NCBI GenBank assembly: GCA_964604675.1
Contig: CAZSAT010000015.1
Coordinates: 20,569-84,568 of the forward strand
DNA from: CAZSAT01 sp964604675
GTDB taxonomy: Bacteria > Myxococcota_A > UBA796 > CAJQPC01
Direction: 5' to 3'
Length of the DNA: 64,000 bases
The notes beneath the pieces are model-generated. The model was not told the DNA's origin and searched no databases. It worked only from the letters and a program-made list of their open reading frames with translations. Shown one piece after another: positions 1-9,809 of this stretch (its first letter is position 1; each line of letters starts with the position of its first letter). Both the position numbers and the translations under genes were made by a program.

Positions 1-2471
1 ACCCACCGCGTGCTGCCCAGCGCGAACAGCGGGCTGAGGCGCAGCTCCGTGTCGCCCAGCGCATCGGCGAGGGCGAGCGCTTCGGTGAGGTGCACCTCGG
101 CCCGGTCGAAGCGCGCGTGGCGCAGGGCCAGGCTGCCCATGCTGCCCAGGGCCTTGCACCGAAGCGCACGCTCGTCCACCAGCCGCGCCAGGTCCTCCGC
201 CGCCTTGTAGTCGTCGAAGGCGTCGCTCCAGCTCCCCATGTGCTCGAACGCGCGCCCGCGGCTCACGCGCAGCTCCGCCAGCCGCCTGTCCGCGACGTCG
301 AGGGGGAGGTACTCCCGCGCCTCGGGTTCCACGCGCAGCGCGCGCTCGAAGTAGTCGACCGCCTCGGCCATGAAGGACCGCGCCATCAGCCGGTTGCCCG
401 CGCGGACCAGGTAGTCGTAGGCCTTGGCCGGTCGGTCGCCCCGCTCGAAGTGGTGGGCCACCGACTCCACCACGCTGGCCAGGCGGTGGCGGTACAGCCG
501 CTCCAGCGCAGCCCCGGCCGCAGCGTGCAGCCGAGACCGGGTGACCGCGTCGAGATCCTCGGTGAGCACGTCGCCCATGCGGTGGTGGGCAAGCACGTAG
601 AGCTCGTCGGTCCCCACCTCGCGCTGCCTCACGACCCCGGACTCGAGGAGCTCCTCGAGGTCGTCGAGCAGCTCGTCCTCCGCCATGCGCAGGGCCTCCA
701 GCAGCACGTCGAGCGTGACCTCCTGATCGCAGATGGCCACCAGCTGCGCCGCCCGTCTGGCGTTGGCGCTCAGTCCGCTCAGGCGCTCGCGGAGCGCGTC
801 GCGGATGCTCGCCGGGATGGGCAGGCGCACGCGGCTGACGTCCGCCAGATCGAGCACGTAGCCTTCCGTCGTGGCGCGGATGACGCCTTCCTCCACGAGC
901 CCGCGCACCATCTCGCCGATGAAGTGCGGGTTGCCCTCGCCCTCGCGGTGCAGGCGCTGGGCGAGCACGCGGGTCTCCCGGGCGTCCGGCACGAGCTGAA
1001 GCAACAGCTCTTCCACGGCGGTGATCGAGACGGGCCCGAGGCGGATGTGCTGCGCGACGCCGCCGGCATCGCGCAGGGCGTCGAGGCGGGACGGCACGAT
1101 GTCGTCACCCGCGGGAGGTTGCCGGGCCAGCAGGAACAGCACCGCCGACGAGCTGCCATCGGCCAGGAGGTCGCGCACCAGGAACTCCAAGAGCTCGTAG
1201 GTGCCGGCGTCGGCGTGCTCCATGTCGTCGATGAGCACCATCGCGGGGAGCCGCGCTCGCACCAGGTCGCGGAACGCGCCGTGCACCACGAAGCGCTCCA
1301 CGGGCGCCTCCGGGCTGTGCAGCCCCGTCTGCAGGGCCTGCGGCAAGGGATCGTCGCCGAGCAGCTCCGGGAGCATCTGGCGGAAGGGGCCATAGGGGCG
1401 ACGACCCACGCAGGTGCCCCGAAAGACCGGGACATCGATCTCGAGCGCCTGCGCCTCGAGCTCCTTGAGCAAGCGACTCTTGCCGTACCCACTCACGCCG
1501 TCGAGCAGGGCGAGCTCGCCGTGCCCGGCGGCGAGGTTCGCCAGCGCTTCCCGGAGCCGGGTCTGCTCGGCGGTGCGGCCGACCAGGCGCGGCGGCCAGC
1601 GCTTGCCGTCGAAGCCATCGGTGCTGCGGCTGTGGGCTCCGAGCACGCTGAGCAGGTGGTGCGCGGACCCGAAGCGATCCGCCGCGTCCTTCTCCAGCAG
1701 CCGCAGGCAGATCTGATCGAGGTGGTGCGGCACCGTGGGCATGACCTCTCGGGGCGCCCGAGGCCGCAGGTTCTGGTGCTTGTTGAGGTAGCTCGACAGC
1801 GTGCTCGCGTTGAAGGGCCGGCGCCCGGTGAGCATGAGGTACAGCACCGTGCCCAGGGAGTAGAGGTCGGCGCGCGCGTCGACCGGCTCGCCACGGATCT
1901 GCTCCGGGGACACGTACGCGATGGTCCCCACCATCTCGCCGACGCGGGTGCGGTCCACCCCCGGTTCCTTGACCACGCCGAAGTCCATGATCCGGACGAA
2001 CCCGTCGGGGCTCACGAAGATGTTGCCCGGGGTGACGTCGCGGTGCACCAGGCCGCGGTCGTGGATGTGCGCCAGGGCGCGCGCGACCTGGACGAGGATG
2101 CCCTCGGTCTCCTGGAAGCGCTGCGTGGGCGGCAGATCGCGCCACGCCTCCACGACGCCCCGCAGGTCCTGCCCCTCGAGACGCTCCATCACGATGTAGG
2201 GCCGACCCTCGAGCTCGCCCGCCTCGAAGACCCGCACGATGTTGTCGTGGTCCAGGGCCTCCAGGGTGCGGAACTCCGCCCGGAACCGGGAGCGCACCTC
2301 GTCGCTCATCGCGTCGGGCAGCAGCAGCTTCAGCGCGCGCATCGCGCCGTCACGGGTGTCGCGAACCTCGAGCACGGTCGCCATGCCGCCTCGACCGAGC
2401 GCCCCGACGACTTCGTAGGGCCCGATCGCAGTCCCCGCGGAGGGTTCGGCAGCAGGAAGTTGGTGGCTCAT
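1..2471 (-). CDS. Ser/Thr protein kinase fused to NTPase and TPR region (3' end outside window)
   Basis: The reading frame is open from an ATG at 2471 to the window edge, giving about 823 visible codons without a stop. The N-terminal kinase domain (about residues 18-285) has a glycine loop GRGGMATV, a catalytic loop HRDVTPGN and DFGVVKE. In the catalytic loop the usual Lys two residues after Asp is Thr, a variant common among myxobacterial kinases. An AAA/STAND-like NTPase follows, with a canonical Walker A GVSGYGKS near residue 325 and Walker B VLIDDME. The remainder is helical TPR-like repeats. It is divergent from the PP2C gene at 2557, so kinase and phosphatase probably share a control region. 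It likely acts as a cytoplasmic signalling kinase in which the TPR/NTPase part senses or scaffolds. The substrate is unknown. Kinase assignment is firm; NTPase activity is inferred. Confidence 0.9.
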   Translation of the reverse strand, partial: MSHQLPAAEPSAGTAIGPYEVVGALGRGGMATVLEVRDTRDGAMRALKLLLPDAMSDEVRSRFRAEFRTLEALDHDNIVRVFEAGELEGRPYIVMERLEGQDLRGVVEAWRDLPPTQRFQETEGILVQVARALAHIHDRGLVHRDVTPGNIFVSPDGFVRIMDFGVVKEPGVDRTRVGEMVGTIAYVSPEQIRGEPVDARADLYSLGTVLYLMLTGRRPFNASTLSSYLNKHQNLRPRAPREVMPTVPHHLDQICLRLLEKDAADRFGSAHHLLSVLGAHSRSTDGFDGKRWPPRLVGRTAEQTRLREALANLAAGHGELALLDGVSGYGKSRLLKELEAQALEIDVPVFRGTCVGRRPYGPFRQMLPELLGDDPLPQALQTGLHSPEAPVERFVVHGAFRDLVRARLPAMVLIDDMEHADAGTYELLEFLVRDLLADGSSSAVLFLLARQPPAGDDIVPSRLDALRDAGGVAQHIRLGPVSITAVEELLLQLVPDARETRVLAQRLHREGEGNPHFIGEMVRGLVEEGVIRATTEGYVLDLADVSRVRLPIPASIRDALRERLSGLSANARRAAQLVAICDQEVTLDVLLEALRMAEDELLDDLEELLESGVVRQREVGTDELYVLAHHRMGDVLTEDLDAVTRSRLHAAAGAALERLYRHRLASVVESVAHHFERGDRPAKAYDYLVRAGNRLMARSFMAEAVDYFERALRVEPEAREYLPLDVADRRLAELRVSRGRAFEHMGSWSDAFDDYKAAEDLARLVDERALRCKALGSMGSLALRHARFDRAEVHLTEALALADALGDTELRLSPLFALGSTRW

Positions 2472-2556
2472 GGAGTAGGATTCCCGCGACCGACGGGTGC
2501 CCTGGGCATGGTACTCGACGCGAGACGTGCCAGCGCCCCGAGCGGCAGGAGCCCGG

Positions 2557-3324
2557 ATGCAGATCGACGCCTTCGCAGCCACCGACGTCGGGCCCGTGCG
2601 GGAGCAGAACGAAGACGGCTGGCTGGTCGATGTGGACGGCGGGGTGTTCGCCGTGGCCGATGGCATGGGCGGTCACGCCGCCGGTGAAGAAGCCTCCCGC
2701 ATCGCCTTGGAGACGGTGCAGGACATCATGCTGGGTGGCATCGACCCGGACGAGACCCGGGTCGTGGGCGTCGACGAAGACGAAGACACGATCGCCGCCA
2801 CCAAGGAACGCCTGCGGTACTGCATGAACCAGGCCTCCATCCGCATTCGCCGCGCCGTCGAGGACGAGCCCGCCTGGACGGGCATGGGCACCACGATGGT
2901 GATGATCGTCGTCGAGGGCGAACACGCACACATCGCTCACGTCGGCGACAGCCGCGCGTACCTGTTCCGCACCGACCGCCTGCAGCGGCTGACCCGGGAC
3001 CACACCGTGGTGCAGCAGGAGGTCGACGCCGGGCGCCTCACGCCCGAGCTGGCGCGCACCGTGCCGCACAAGAACATCCTCACGCGGAGCGTCGGCTACC
3101 ACGGACCGGTGGAGCCGGACGTCAGCCAACGTCCCATCCAGGAGGGCGACGTGTTCCTGCTCTGCAGCGACGGCGTGACCGACCCGCTGGACGACGACGC
3201 CATCGCGGAGATCTGCCGCTCCACGCACCCCGAGGACCTGGCGCAGACCCTGGTGGACCGAGGCATCGAGGCGGGGGGCGACGACAACACCACCGCTGTC
3301 GTGATGCTCATCCGCGGCGATTGA
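2557..3324 (+). CDS. PP2C-family Ser/Thr protein phosphatase
   Basis: A 255-residue single-domain PP2C phosphatase. It shows the family metal-binding and core motifs in order: REQNEDG near residue 15, ADGMGGHAAGEEAS near 35, GMGTTMV, HVGDSRAYL near 130, LCSDGVTD near 195 and GGDDNTT near the C-terminus. These aspartates coordinate the two Mn/Mg ions that hydrolyse phospho-Ser/Thr. The ATG at 2557 is preferred over an upstream in-frame start at 2497 because AGGAG lies five bases before it and the domain begins directly. There is no signal or membrane segment. It lies between a divergent kinase and three co-directional kinase genes, so it is probably the deactivating partner of this kinase cluster; that pairing is inference from position. 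Confidence 0.95.
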   Translation: MQIDAFAATDVGPVREQNEDGWLVDVDGGVFAVADGMGGHAAGEEASRIALETVQDIMLGGIDPDETRVVGVDEDEDTIAATKERLRYCMNQASIRIRRAVEDEPAWTGMGTTMVMIVVEGEHAHIAHVGDSRAYLFRTDRLQRLTRDHTVVQQEVDAGRLTPELARTVPHKNILTRSVGYHGPVEPDVSQRPIQEGDVFLLCSDGVTDPLDDDAIAEICRSTHPEDLAQTLVDRGIEAGGDDNTTAVVMLIRGD

Positions 3325-3368
3325 GCCCCGTGCTCGCCCCGCCCATCGACCTTCGTTAGGGCGTCCGT

Positions 3369-6335
3369 GTGTCGATCGACCGGCCCCCTCCGAAACCGGG
3401 CGAACGGGTAGGCAACTACCTCCTCGGGCGCGAGGTGGGATCCGGAGGCATCGCCACCGTCTTCTTGGCCGAGGGGCCGCAGGGCGAGGTGGCCGTCAAG
3501 GTGCTCCGCAGCGACCAGCTCACTTCGGAGCAGGCGCGGCGCCTCCAGCGCGAGTTCGTCACCCTGCAGCGCTTCGACCACCCCCACATCGTGAAGGTGC
3601 ACGAGCACGGGGAGCACGGCGGCTACCCCTGGCTGGCCATGGAGTTCGTCGACGGCAAGGACCTCGCTTCGCTCTTCACCGCGTGGCAGACCGCCTCCCC
3701 CACCGACCGCTGGGCGCGGGTCGAGACGCTGCTCCGGCAGCTCGCGAGCGCCCTGTCCACGCTCCATGCCTCCGGGGCCATCCACCGGGACATCAAGCCG
3801 AGCAACATCCTGCTCACGTCCAAGGGCGAGCCAAAGCTCTCGGACTTCGGCGGGGTGAAGGACGCGGGGGCCTTCACGACCAACCTCACCGTCGCGGGGC
3901 AGCTGGTCGGCACGGTGGCCTTCATGGCGCCCGAGCAGATCAGCGGCGACGCCATCGACGCTCGCACCGATCTCTACGCCCTCGGGGCCGTGCTCTACGT
4001 GGCGCTCACCGGCAAGCGGCCCATCGTGGCCGACACGATCGCCGGCTTCCTCGCGCGGCACCTCGTGGAGGACCCTCCTCCCCCGAGCGCCGTGAACCCC
4101 CACGTGCCTCCGCACCTGGACCGCATCTGCCAGAAGATGCTGCGCAAGGATCCCAAGCAGCGGTTCGCCAGCGCCGACGACGTGCTCGCCGCGCTGGACG
4201 CGCCCCGCGGTGAAGAGCTCCCCCCGATCCGCGGCCGCGACCTGATCCTGCGGGTGCTCGACGAAGCCATCGCCGACCTGGGCATGGGGCACGGCCGCGC
4301 GCTGCACCTGCACGGCCCCGTCGGCAGCGGCCGCAGCTCCATGATCGCCGAGATGGAGATCCGGGCGCGAAACGCCGGCCTCCAGGTGCTCCGCATGCGG
4401 GAGGACACGCCGCTCCAGAAGCTCGCTGCGCCACCGGCCGTCGTGTTGATCGACGACGTCGAGGCCTTCGACCGCACCGAGCTGAGCGCCGCACTGCACG
4501 GCTTCCCGCTCGACAGCCTGCTGGTCACCACGGGGCTCTCCGACCGCGCCCCCCTGCACGACGCCGACGTGCTGGAGCTCGGCCCGTTGCCTCACGACGC
4601 CACCGCCACGCTGCTCCGCGACCGCAGCCTCTCCGGGGTGCTCGCGGCCACCCTCGCCCGTCGGCTGCACGGAAACCGCGCCCCGCTCCCCGGCGCGGCC
4701 GTGGCCCAGCTGCACGCACTCGTCGACGCGGGCTGGCTGGTGCGTCGCGGCTCCCGCCTGCGCCTCGGCGTGCCCATGGAACGGCTCCGCGACGACCCGC
4801 TGCCGCTGCCGGCCAGCGAGCGAGCCCAGCTGCTCCAGCTCATGGGAAGCCTGGGCCCCGACGAGCGGGAGACCCTGGAGCACCTGCTCGTGCTCGGCGA
4901 AGAGGTGTCGGTGGACCTCCTCCGGGGCCTCTGTCCGGCGGCACCGCACGCGCTGCCCGCCCTCGAGAAGCAACACGGCCTCGTGGACCGCCGCACCGAG
5001 GGGCCGCACGAGGCGGTGGTGCTGCGCTCGGCGCCCACGGCCCGCGTGCTCTACGAGGCGCTCGCACCGGAACGCCGCTTGGTGCTGCACGGCGCGATCG
5101 CGGCGCACCTGCTCGAGCGGCACAGCCGGCGGCCCGCGTCGGTCGCTGCCCGTGCTGCTCGTCACCTGGTCCGCGCCGGCCAGCCGCTCGAAGCCACGCC
5201 CCTGTTCGAGCTGGCCCTCAAGCGCGCCGCCCGCCGGGGGCGCTGGGACGAGGTGGCCAGCCTCGCCGAACAGGCCCTCGCGCACCGGGATCAGCTCGAC
5301 GACGACAGCGTGCTGGCCCGCCTGCTGGCCGCCCGTGGGCGCGCCCTGGTGGAGCTGGGCCGCCCGGTCGCCGCGCGTGGCGCGCTGCAGGAGGCCCTGG
5401 AGGTCACCAACAGCACGCCGGGCCGGCTCCGGGCCTGGCTGGGGGTGGCCCTGGGGCTGCTGGGCGAACACGAGAACGCCGCTCGGACCCTCGAGGAGGC
5501 GCTGAGCCTGCTCCCCGAACAGGACGACAGCCGCTACCGCGCGTGGGTGGCGCTCGCGAAGGCGCGTGGCCACCTCGGCCAGCACGACGCCGCGCGCCAG
5601 GCCTGGCGAGCCGCCCTGTCGGAGTTCGGGGACAGCACGCCGGGCCGTCGCGGCGCGGTGGAGCTGGGCCTGGGCCAGCTGGAGCTGGCAGCCGGCCAGA
5701 TCGGCGGCGCTCGGGCGCCGCTTGAGCGCGCCGAGCGCGACCTCCGCGCCACCCGCCAGGCCGGGGCGCTGGCGGCCTGCCTGATCGACCTGGCCGATCT
5801 CGATCTCGTCGGCGGCAGCTACCCCGCCGCGCTGGCACGGAGCGAAGAGGCGGTGGCCCTCGCGCGGGACGTGGGCGACGTGGCGCTCGCCGCCGGCGCG
5901 CTCGCCGTGCGCTCACGCAGCCTCGGGGTGCTCGGGCAACACGAACAGTCCGACGCCCTCGCCGAAGAGGCGGTCGGGCTCGCCCGCGCTCAGGGCGGCC
6001 CCGCACCGGGCGGGCTGTTGCTGCTGGGGCGCGTTGCCGAGCACCTGGAGAGGGGCCGGGTCCATCCGCACCACGGGCTGCTGATGCTGGTGGTGGACGC
6101 TCGGTCGCTCGCAAGGGCCGGGCAGGTCCAGAGCGCGCTCGAGCGCGCCCTCCACGCCTGGTCGCACGTCCCGAGCACCGGATGTCGGGGCCTCGCGCTC
6201 GAGGTGGCGCTGGTGCTGCACGAGCTCGACGGTCGTCGCGAACACCGTGACGCAGCGGTCGATCTGGGCGGCCAGCTGGCACGCGGCCTTCCGCCGGAGC
6301 TGCGCCAGAGCTTCCGTGCCCGGCTGCCCGCATGA
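3369..6335 (+). CDS. Ser/Thr protein kinase with NTPase-like and TPR regions
   Basis: A 988-residue protein starting at GTG 3369. The kinase domain (about residues 15-280) carries the loop GSGGIATV, the VAVK lysine, HRDIKPSN near residue 139 and DFGGVKD near 158, all consistent with activity. An NTPase-like segment follows. Its Walker A is GPVGSGRS near residue 315, with Arg in place of the catalytic Lys, while Walker B VVLIDDVE is kept, so nucleotide binding may survive but hydrolysis is doubtful. From about residue 580 to the end there are Ala/Leu-rich TPR-type helical repeats. The stop overlaps the start of the next kinase gene (ATGA), so the two are translationally coupled. There is no transmembrane helix, so it is cytoplasmic. 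Its input signal and target cannot be told from sequence. Confidence 0.93.
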   Translation: MSIDRPPPKPGERVGNYLLGREVGSGGIATVFLAEGPQGEVAVKVLRSDQLTSEQARRLQREFVTLQRFDHPHIVKVHEHGEHGGYPWLAMEFVDGKDLASLFTAWQTASPTDRWARVETLLRQLASALSTLHASGAIHRDIKPSNILLTSKGEPKLSDFGGVKDAGAFTTNLTVAGQLVGTVAFMAPEQISGDAIDARTDLYALGAVLYVALTGKRPIVADTIAGFLARHLVEDPPPPSAVNPHVPPHLDRICQKMLRKDPKQRFASADDVLAALDAPRGEELPPIRGRDLILRVLDEAIADLGMGHGRALHLHGPVGSGRSSMIAEMEIRARNAGLQVLRMREDTPLQKLAAPPAVVLIDDVEAFDRTELSAALHGFPLDSLLVTTGLSDRAPLHDADVLELGPLPHDATATLLRDRSLSGVLAATLARRLHGNRAPLPGAAVAQLHALVDAGWLVRRGSRLRLGVPMERLRDDPLPLPASERAQLLQLMGSLGPDERETLEHLLVLGEEVSVDLLRGLCPAAPHALPALEKQHGLVDRRTEGPHEAVVLRSAPTARVLYEALAPERRLVLHGAIAAHLLERHSRRPASVAARAARHLVRAGQPLEATPLFELALKRAARRGRWDEVASLAEQALAHRDQLDDDSVLARLLAARGRALVELGRPVAARGALQEALEVTNSTPGRLRAWLGVALGLLGEHENAARTLEEALSLLPEQDDSRYRAWVALAKARGHLGQHDAARQAWRAALSEFGDSTPGRRGAVELGLGQLELAAGQIGGARAPLERAERDLRATRQAGALAACLIDLADLDLVGGSYPAALARSEEAVALARDVGDVALAAGALAVRSRSLGVLGQHEQSDALAEEAVGLARAQGGPAPGGLLLLGRVAEHLERGRVHPHHGLLMLVVDARSLARAGQVQSALERALHAWSHVPSTGCRGLALEVALVLHELDGRREHRDAAVDLGGQLARGLPPELRQSFRARLPA

Positions 6336-9300
6336 GCGACGCGCCCGAGGAGGTGCTGCGCCTCGGCGACATGGTGCTCCGCCCTGGCGACACGGTCGAC
6401 AGCTACACCTACGTCCGCCCCATCGGCCGCGGCGGCATGGCCCACGTGGTGCTCGTGGAGGAGAGCAGCGGCGAGCAGCGGGCGCTGAAGATCCTGAAGG
6501 GCACCCGGCTCAAGACCGGCCTGGCGCGCTTCAAGCGCGAGTTCCGGGCCCTGTCCCGGATCCATCATCCCAACGTGATCCGCGTCCATGGCTGGGGAGC
6601 GTACGAACGCCACCCCTTCATCGCCCTGGAGTACGTCGAGGGCATCGACCTGCACCGCACCATCCGGGAGTTCAAGCAGCTCGGCGACGAGCACAGGTTC
6701 CGACGCTCCGAAGAGCTCCTCGTCGACCTCTGCAGAGCGCTCGCGCACGTGCACCAGCGGGGCCTGGTCCACCGCGATCTCAAGCCCTCCAACATCCTGG
6801 TGACCGCCAGCGGACAGGCCAAGCTCACGGACTTCGGCATCGTGAAGGACCTCGACCGCGACGGCGACCCCTTCCAGACCACCACGCTCGTGGGCACGTG
6901 GGCCTACGCCTCGCCCGAGCAGATCACCGGCACGCCGCTCGACCAACGGTCCGACCTCTACTCCCTGGGCGTGATCCTCTTTGCGATGCTCACCGGGCGG
7001 CGCCCCTTCGCGGCCGACGACATGGCCGGCTACCGCGAAGCCCACCTGAACCAGCTGCCGGACGACCCTCGCACGCTGCGCGAAGCCTGTCCGGACCACC
7101 TCGCCGAGATCTGCCTGAAGCTCCTGCACAAGTCCCCGCGCGACCGCTTCCAGTCGGCTCGTGAGATCCTCTACCGACTCGAACAGCTCGACCCCAACCA
7201 GGTCCAACACGACGGCGACATCTGGCAGGCACCGCTGGTCGGGCGCGACGAAGCCCTCGGACGCCTGCACGACTGCCTCGGCGACCTGGTGCGCGGCACG
7301 TTCGGGCTGCTGGCCATCGAGGGCCGGACCGGGACCGGCCGCACCCGCCTCCTCGCGCTCGCCGAGCGCCGCGCGGCGGTCATCGGCATCCCCACCCACC
7401 GCCTCGCCGGCGAGGGCAGCGGACTGCCGCGCCTCCTCGGGCTCGCGCGGTCGCTCAACCTGGCCCTCGGGTCGGAGGCCCCCTCGCTGCTCGTCGACGC
7501 GCTCGGCGCCTTCCGACGCGCCGACGCCGAAGGCGACCTGGTGTACCAGCTGGTCGACGGGCTGCGCGAGGCGCTCCGGGTGCAGCTCGACGACGGCCCT
7601 GTCGTGCTTTCGTGCGACGATCTGGAGGAGGTCAGCCCGCGCGAACGCGACCTGCTGTCCATGCTGGCTCGTGGCCTCTGGCGGCAACGGCGCCCCCTGC
7701 TGCTGGTCGTGAGCGCGCTCGGCGACAGCCCCACCGAGGTCGTCGACCGCCTCCTGGTGGGTGAGGGCGTGGGCGTGAAGCCCGTCCGGCTCCCCACGAC
7801 CTCCTTCTCGCGGCAGGACGCCACGGAGCTCATCAGGCGCCTGCTCGGCGCCACCGAGGCCGGCGAGGTGCTCGCCGAACGGCTCTTCCTGGTGACCGAG
7901 GGCAACCCGCTCTTCTTTGCGGAGTTCCTCTCGGGGCTCATGGCCCGTGGCGTGTTGATCCCGGGGCGCGATGCCATGCAGACCACGGCCGACGCCCACG
8001 AGCTCGCCACCGGCCACCTCGACATTCCAGCCAGCGTGCGGGCGGTGGTCGGCGAGCGCCTGGAAGACGTCGGGCCCGCACACCGTGAGCTGTTGCAGTG
8101 GCTGGCCGTCTCCTCCCGCCCGCTGGACCTGGACCTGCTGCTGGAGCTGCTGGACGCGCCCGACGAAGACCTCGTCCTCGACCGGCTCGACGAGCTGATC
8201 GAGCTCGGCCTCGTGCGCGAGCGACGCACCGGCACGCAGGTCGTGCACGAGGTCGCGCACCGCATCCTCGCGGGCATCGTGTACCGGGAGCTGAGCACCG
8301 AGCGGCGGGCCTTCCTCCACCGTGAGATGGCCGAGGCCCTCGAGGGGAGCGAACAGGCGGTCGACGACGAGCTGATCGGGCACCACTTCCAGCTCGCGGG
8401 GCTCGCTGGGCGCGCCTACCGCTACCTGGCGAAGGCCGCGACGCGCATGCTGGCGCGCTCCCTGCCCGGCCCCGCGTGGGAGCTCTCCACACGGGCGGTG
8501 AACCTGGAGGAGGTGGCCCGCGTCGATCTCGACCGCAGCGCAGCCGACGCCGTGCGCATCGAGCTGCTCCAGGTGCGCGCCGACGTGCACTACGGGCGCG
8601 GGGAGTGGGCCGACTGCCTGCGCTGCCTGGAGGCCCTCGCCCGGCAGGCCGAGCTCGCCGAAGATCACCACGCCCTGGTCCGTGCACTGGCCATGCAGGG
8701 CACCGCCCTGCGACGCGCTGGCGACGCGCGCGATCCCGTCGAGCCGGTCGCGGCAGCGCTGGATCTGGCGCGCCGAACGCAGGATCGCGAGGGCGTGCTG
8801 GAGGCTCTGTACTCCCAGGCCGCGCTGGCGTGGGAGGCGGGCGACCTGGACCGCTGCGAACAGCTGGCCCAGGAAGGCCTGGTGCTCGTCGAGGAAGGCA
8901 GCACCAAGCTCCGCGGCGAGCTGCTGCTCGCGCTGACCGCCGTGCAGGCCACCCGAGGGCACGTGGCCACCGCGGCCCGCGGCCTGGACGAAGCGGTCGA
9001 CATCTTCCGCAAGCTGTCGCGGAAGCGCACGCTCTGCGTGGCGCTGACGAACCTCGCCGAGATCCTCGTGGCGCAGGGCAAGCTCTCCGAGGCGCGCTCG
9101 CGCGTGTACGAGGCCGCGGAGCTGTCGCTGGAGCTGGGCTACCGGCTGGGCGAAGCGACGGCCACGCGCGTGCTGGGCGAGATCCTGCTCGAGCTCAACG
9201 ACGTGGAGCGCGCCGAGGAAGCCCTCCGGGAGGCCCTCGCCATCGCGGGGGAGCTGCAGGTGGTGCCCGAGCTGGTGGCGATCCGCTACGCGCTGGCGCG

Positions 9301-9781
9301 CCTCGAGGCGCGCCGCGGGCGCCCGGCCGAGACCGAGGCCCAGGTCGCGGTCGCGCGTGTGCTCGCCAAGAAGGGCGACCCCGAGCGCTACGCGACGGCG
9401 CTCATCGCGCTCAACGCCTGGGCCTGCGCCCACACCGGCGACCTCCCCGACGCGCAACGCCTGCTGGCCTCGGCCGAGCGGGAGCTCGCGAGCCTCCCCG
9501 TGCCTCGGCGGTGCCAGGTCATGCTGGGCGCGGCGCAGGCCTACGTGGCCATGGAGCGGCACGACGACGCCGAACGGCTGGCGCTCGCCGCCCAGGCGCT
9601 CGCGAGCTCCCGAGGCTTCCGGCTCTGGGGACTCGACGCCCGCGTGCTCCTCGCTTCGCTGGTCGACGACGAAGCCGCCGCCCGGGGCTGGCGCGCGGAG
9701 GCCGACGCCCTCGCAACGGAGCTGGAGCGGGAGCTCGACCCCGACCTGGCCCGGGCGTTCCGCGTCGGTCGACTCGGATAG
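6332..9781 (+). CDS. Ser/Thr protein kinase with NTPase-like and TPR regions
   Basis: An 1149-residue paralogue of the preceding kinase, beginning in a four-base ATGA overlap with it. The kinase domain has GRGGMAHV, the RALK lysine, HRDLKPSN near residue 146 and DFGIVKD. The NTPase-like part has GRTGTGRT near residue 331 (again Arg where Walker A needs Lys) and a Walker-B-like VVLSCDDLEE near 423. The C-terminal half, from about residue 650, is a long tetratricopeptide-like superhelix. The architecture resembles PknK or MalT-type STAND regulators that have a kinase N-terminus but lack a recognisable DNA-binding domain. It is probably co-transcribed with the kinase genes on each side. No membrane segment is visible. 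A signalling role is secure; the partners are unknown. Confidence 0.93.
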   Translation: MSDAPEEVLRLGDMVLRPGDTVDSYTYVRPIGRGGMAHVVLVEESSGEQRALKILKGTRLKTGLARFKREFRALSRIHHPNVIRVHGWGAYERHPFIALEYVEGIDLHRTIREFKQLGDEHRFRRSEELLVDLCRALAHVHQRGLVHRDLKPSNILVTASGQAKLTDFGIVKDLDRDGDPFQTTTLVGTWAYASPEQITGTPLDQRSDLYSLGVILFAMLTGRRPFAADDMAGYREAHLNQLPDDPRTLREACPDHLAEICLKLLHKSPRDRFQSAREILYRLEQLDPNQVQHDGDIWQAPLVGRDEALGRLHDCLGDLVRGTFGLLAIEGRTGTGRTRLLALAERRAAVIGIPTHRLAGEGSGLPRLLGLARSLNLALGSEAPSLLVDALGAFRRADAEGDLVYQLVDGLREALRVQLDDGPVVLSCDDLEEVSPRERDLLSMLARGLWRQRRPLLLVVSALGDSPTEVVDRLLVGEGVGVKPVRLPTTSFSRQDATELIRRLLGATEAGEVLAERLFLVTEGNPLFFAEFLSGLMARGVLIPGRDAMQTTADAHELATGHLDIPASVRAVVGERLEDVGPAHRELLQWLAVSSRPLDLDLLLELLDAPDEDLVLDRLDELIELGLVRERRTGTQVVHEVAHRILAGIVYRELSTERRAFLHREMAEALEGSEQAVDDELIGHHFQLAGLAGRAYRYLAKAATRMLARSLPGPAWELSTRAVNLEEVARVDLDRSAADAVRIELLQVRADVHYGRGEWADCLRCLEALARQAELAEDHHALVRALAMQGTALRRAGDARDPVEPVAAALDLARRTQDREGVLEALYSQAALAWEAGDLDRCEQLAQEGLVLVEEGSTKLRGELLLALTAVQATRGHVATAARGLDEAVDIFRKLSRKRTLCVALTNLAEILVAQGKLSEARSRVYEAAELSLELGYRLGEATATRVLGEILLELNDVERAEEALREALAIAGELQVVPELVAIRYALARLEARRGRPAETEAQVAVARVLAKKGDPERYATALIALNAWACAHTGDLPDAQRLLASAERELASLPVPRRCQVMLGAAQAYVAMERHDDAERLALAAQALASSRGFRLWGLDARVLLASLVDDEAAARGWRAEADALATELERELDPDLARAFRVGRLG

Positions 9782-9809
9782 TCCCGGACCACGGGTAAGA
9801 TCCGCTCCG

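Noticed and set aside
90..2687. An 865-codon plus-strand frame opposite the first kinase
   Set aside because: It is the antisense of a clear kinase gene; long antisense frames are expected in such GC-rich codon usage. Similar shadows (for example 3096-5585 and 5990-9877 minus) were dropped for the same reason.
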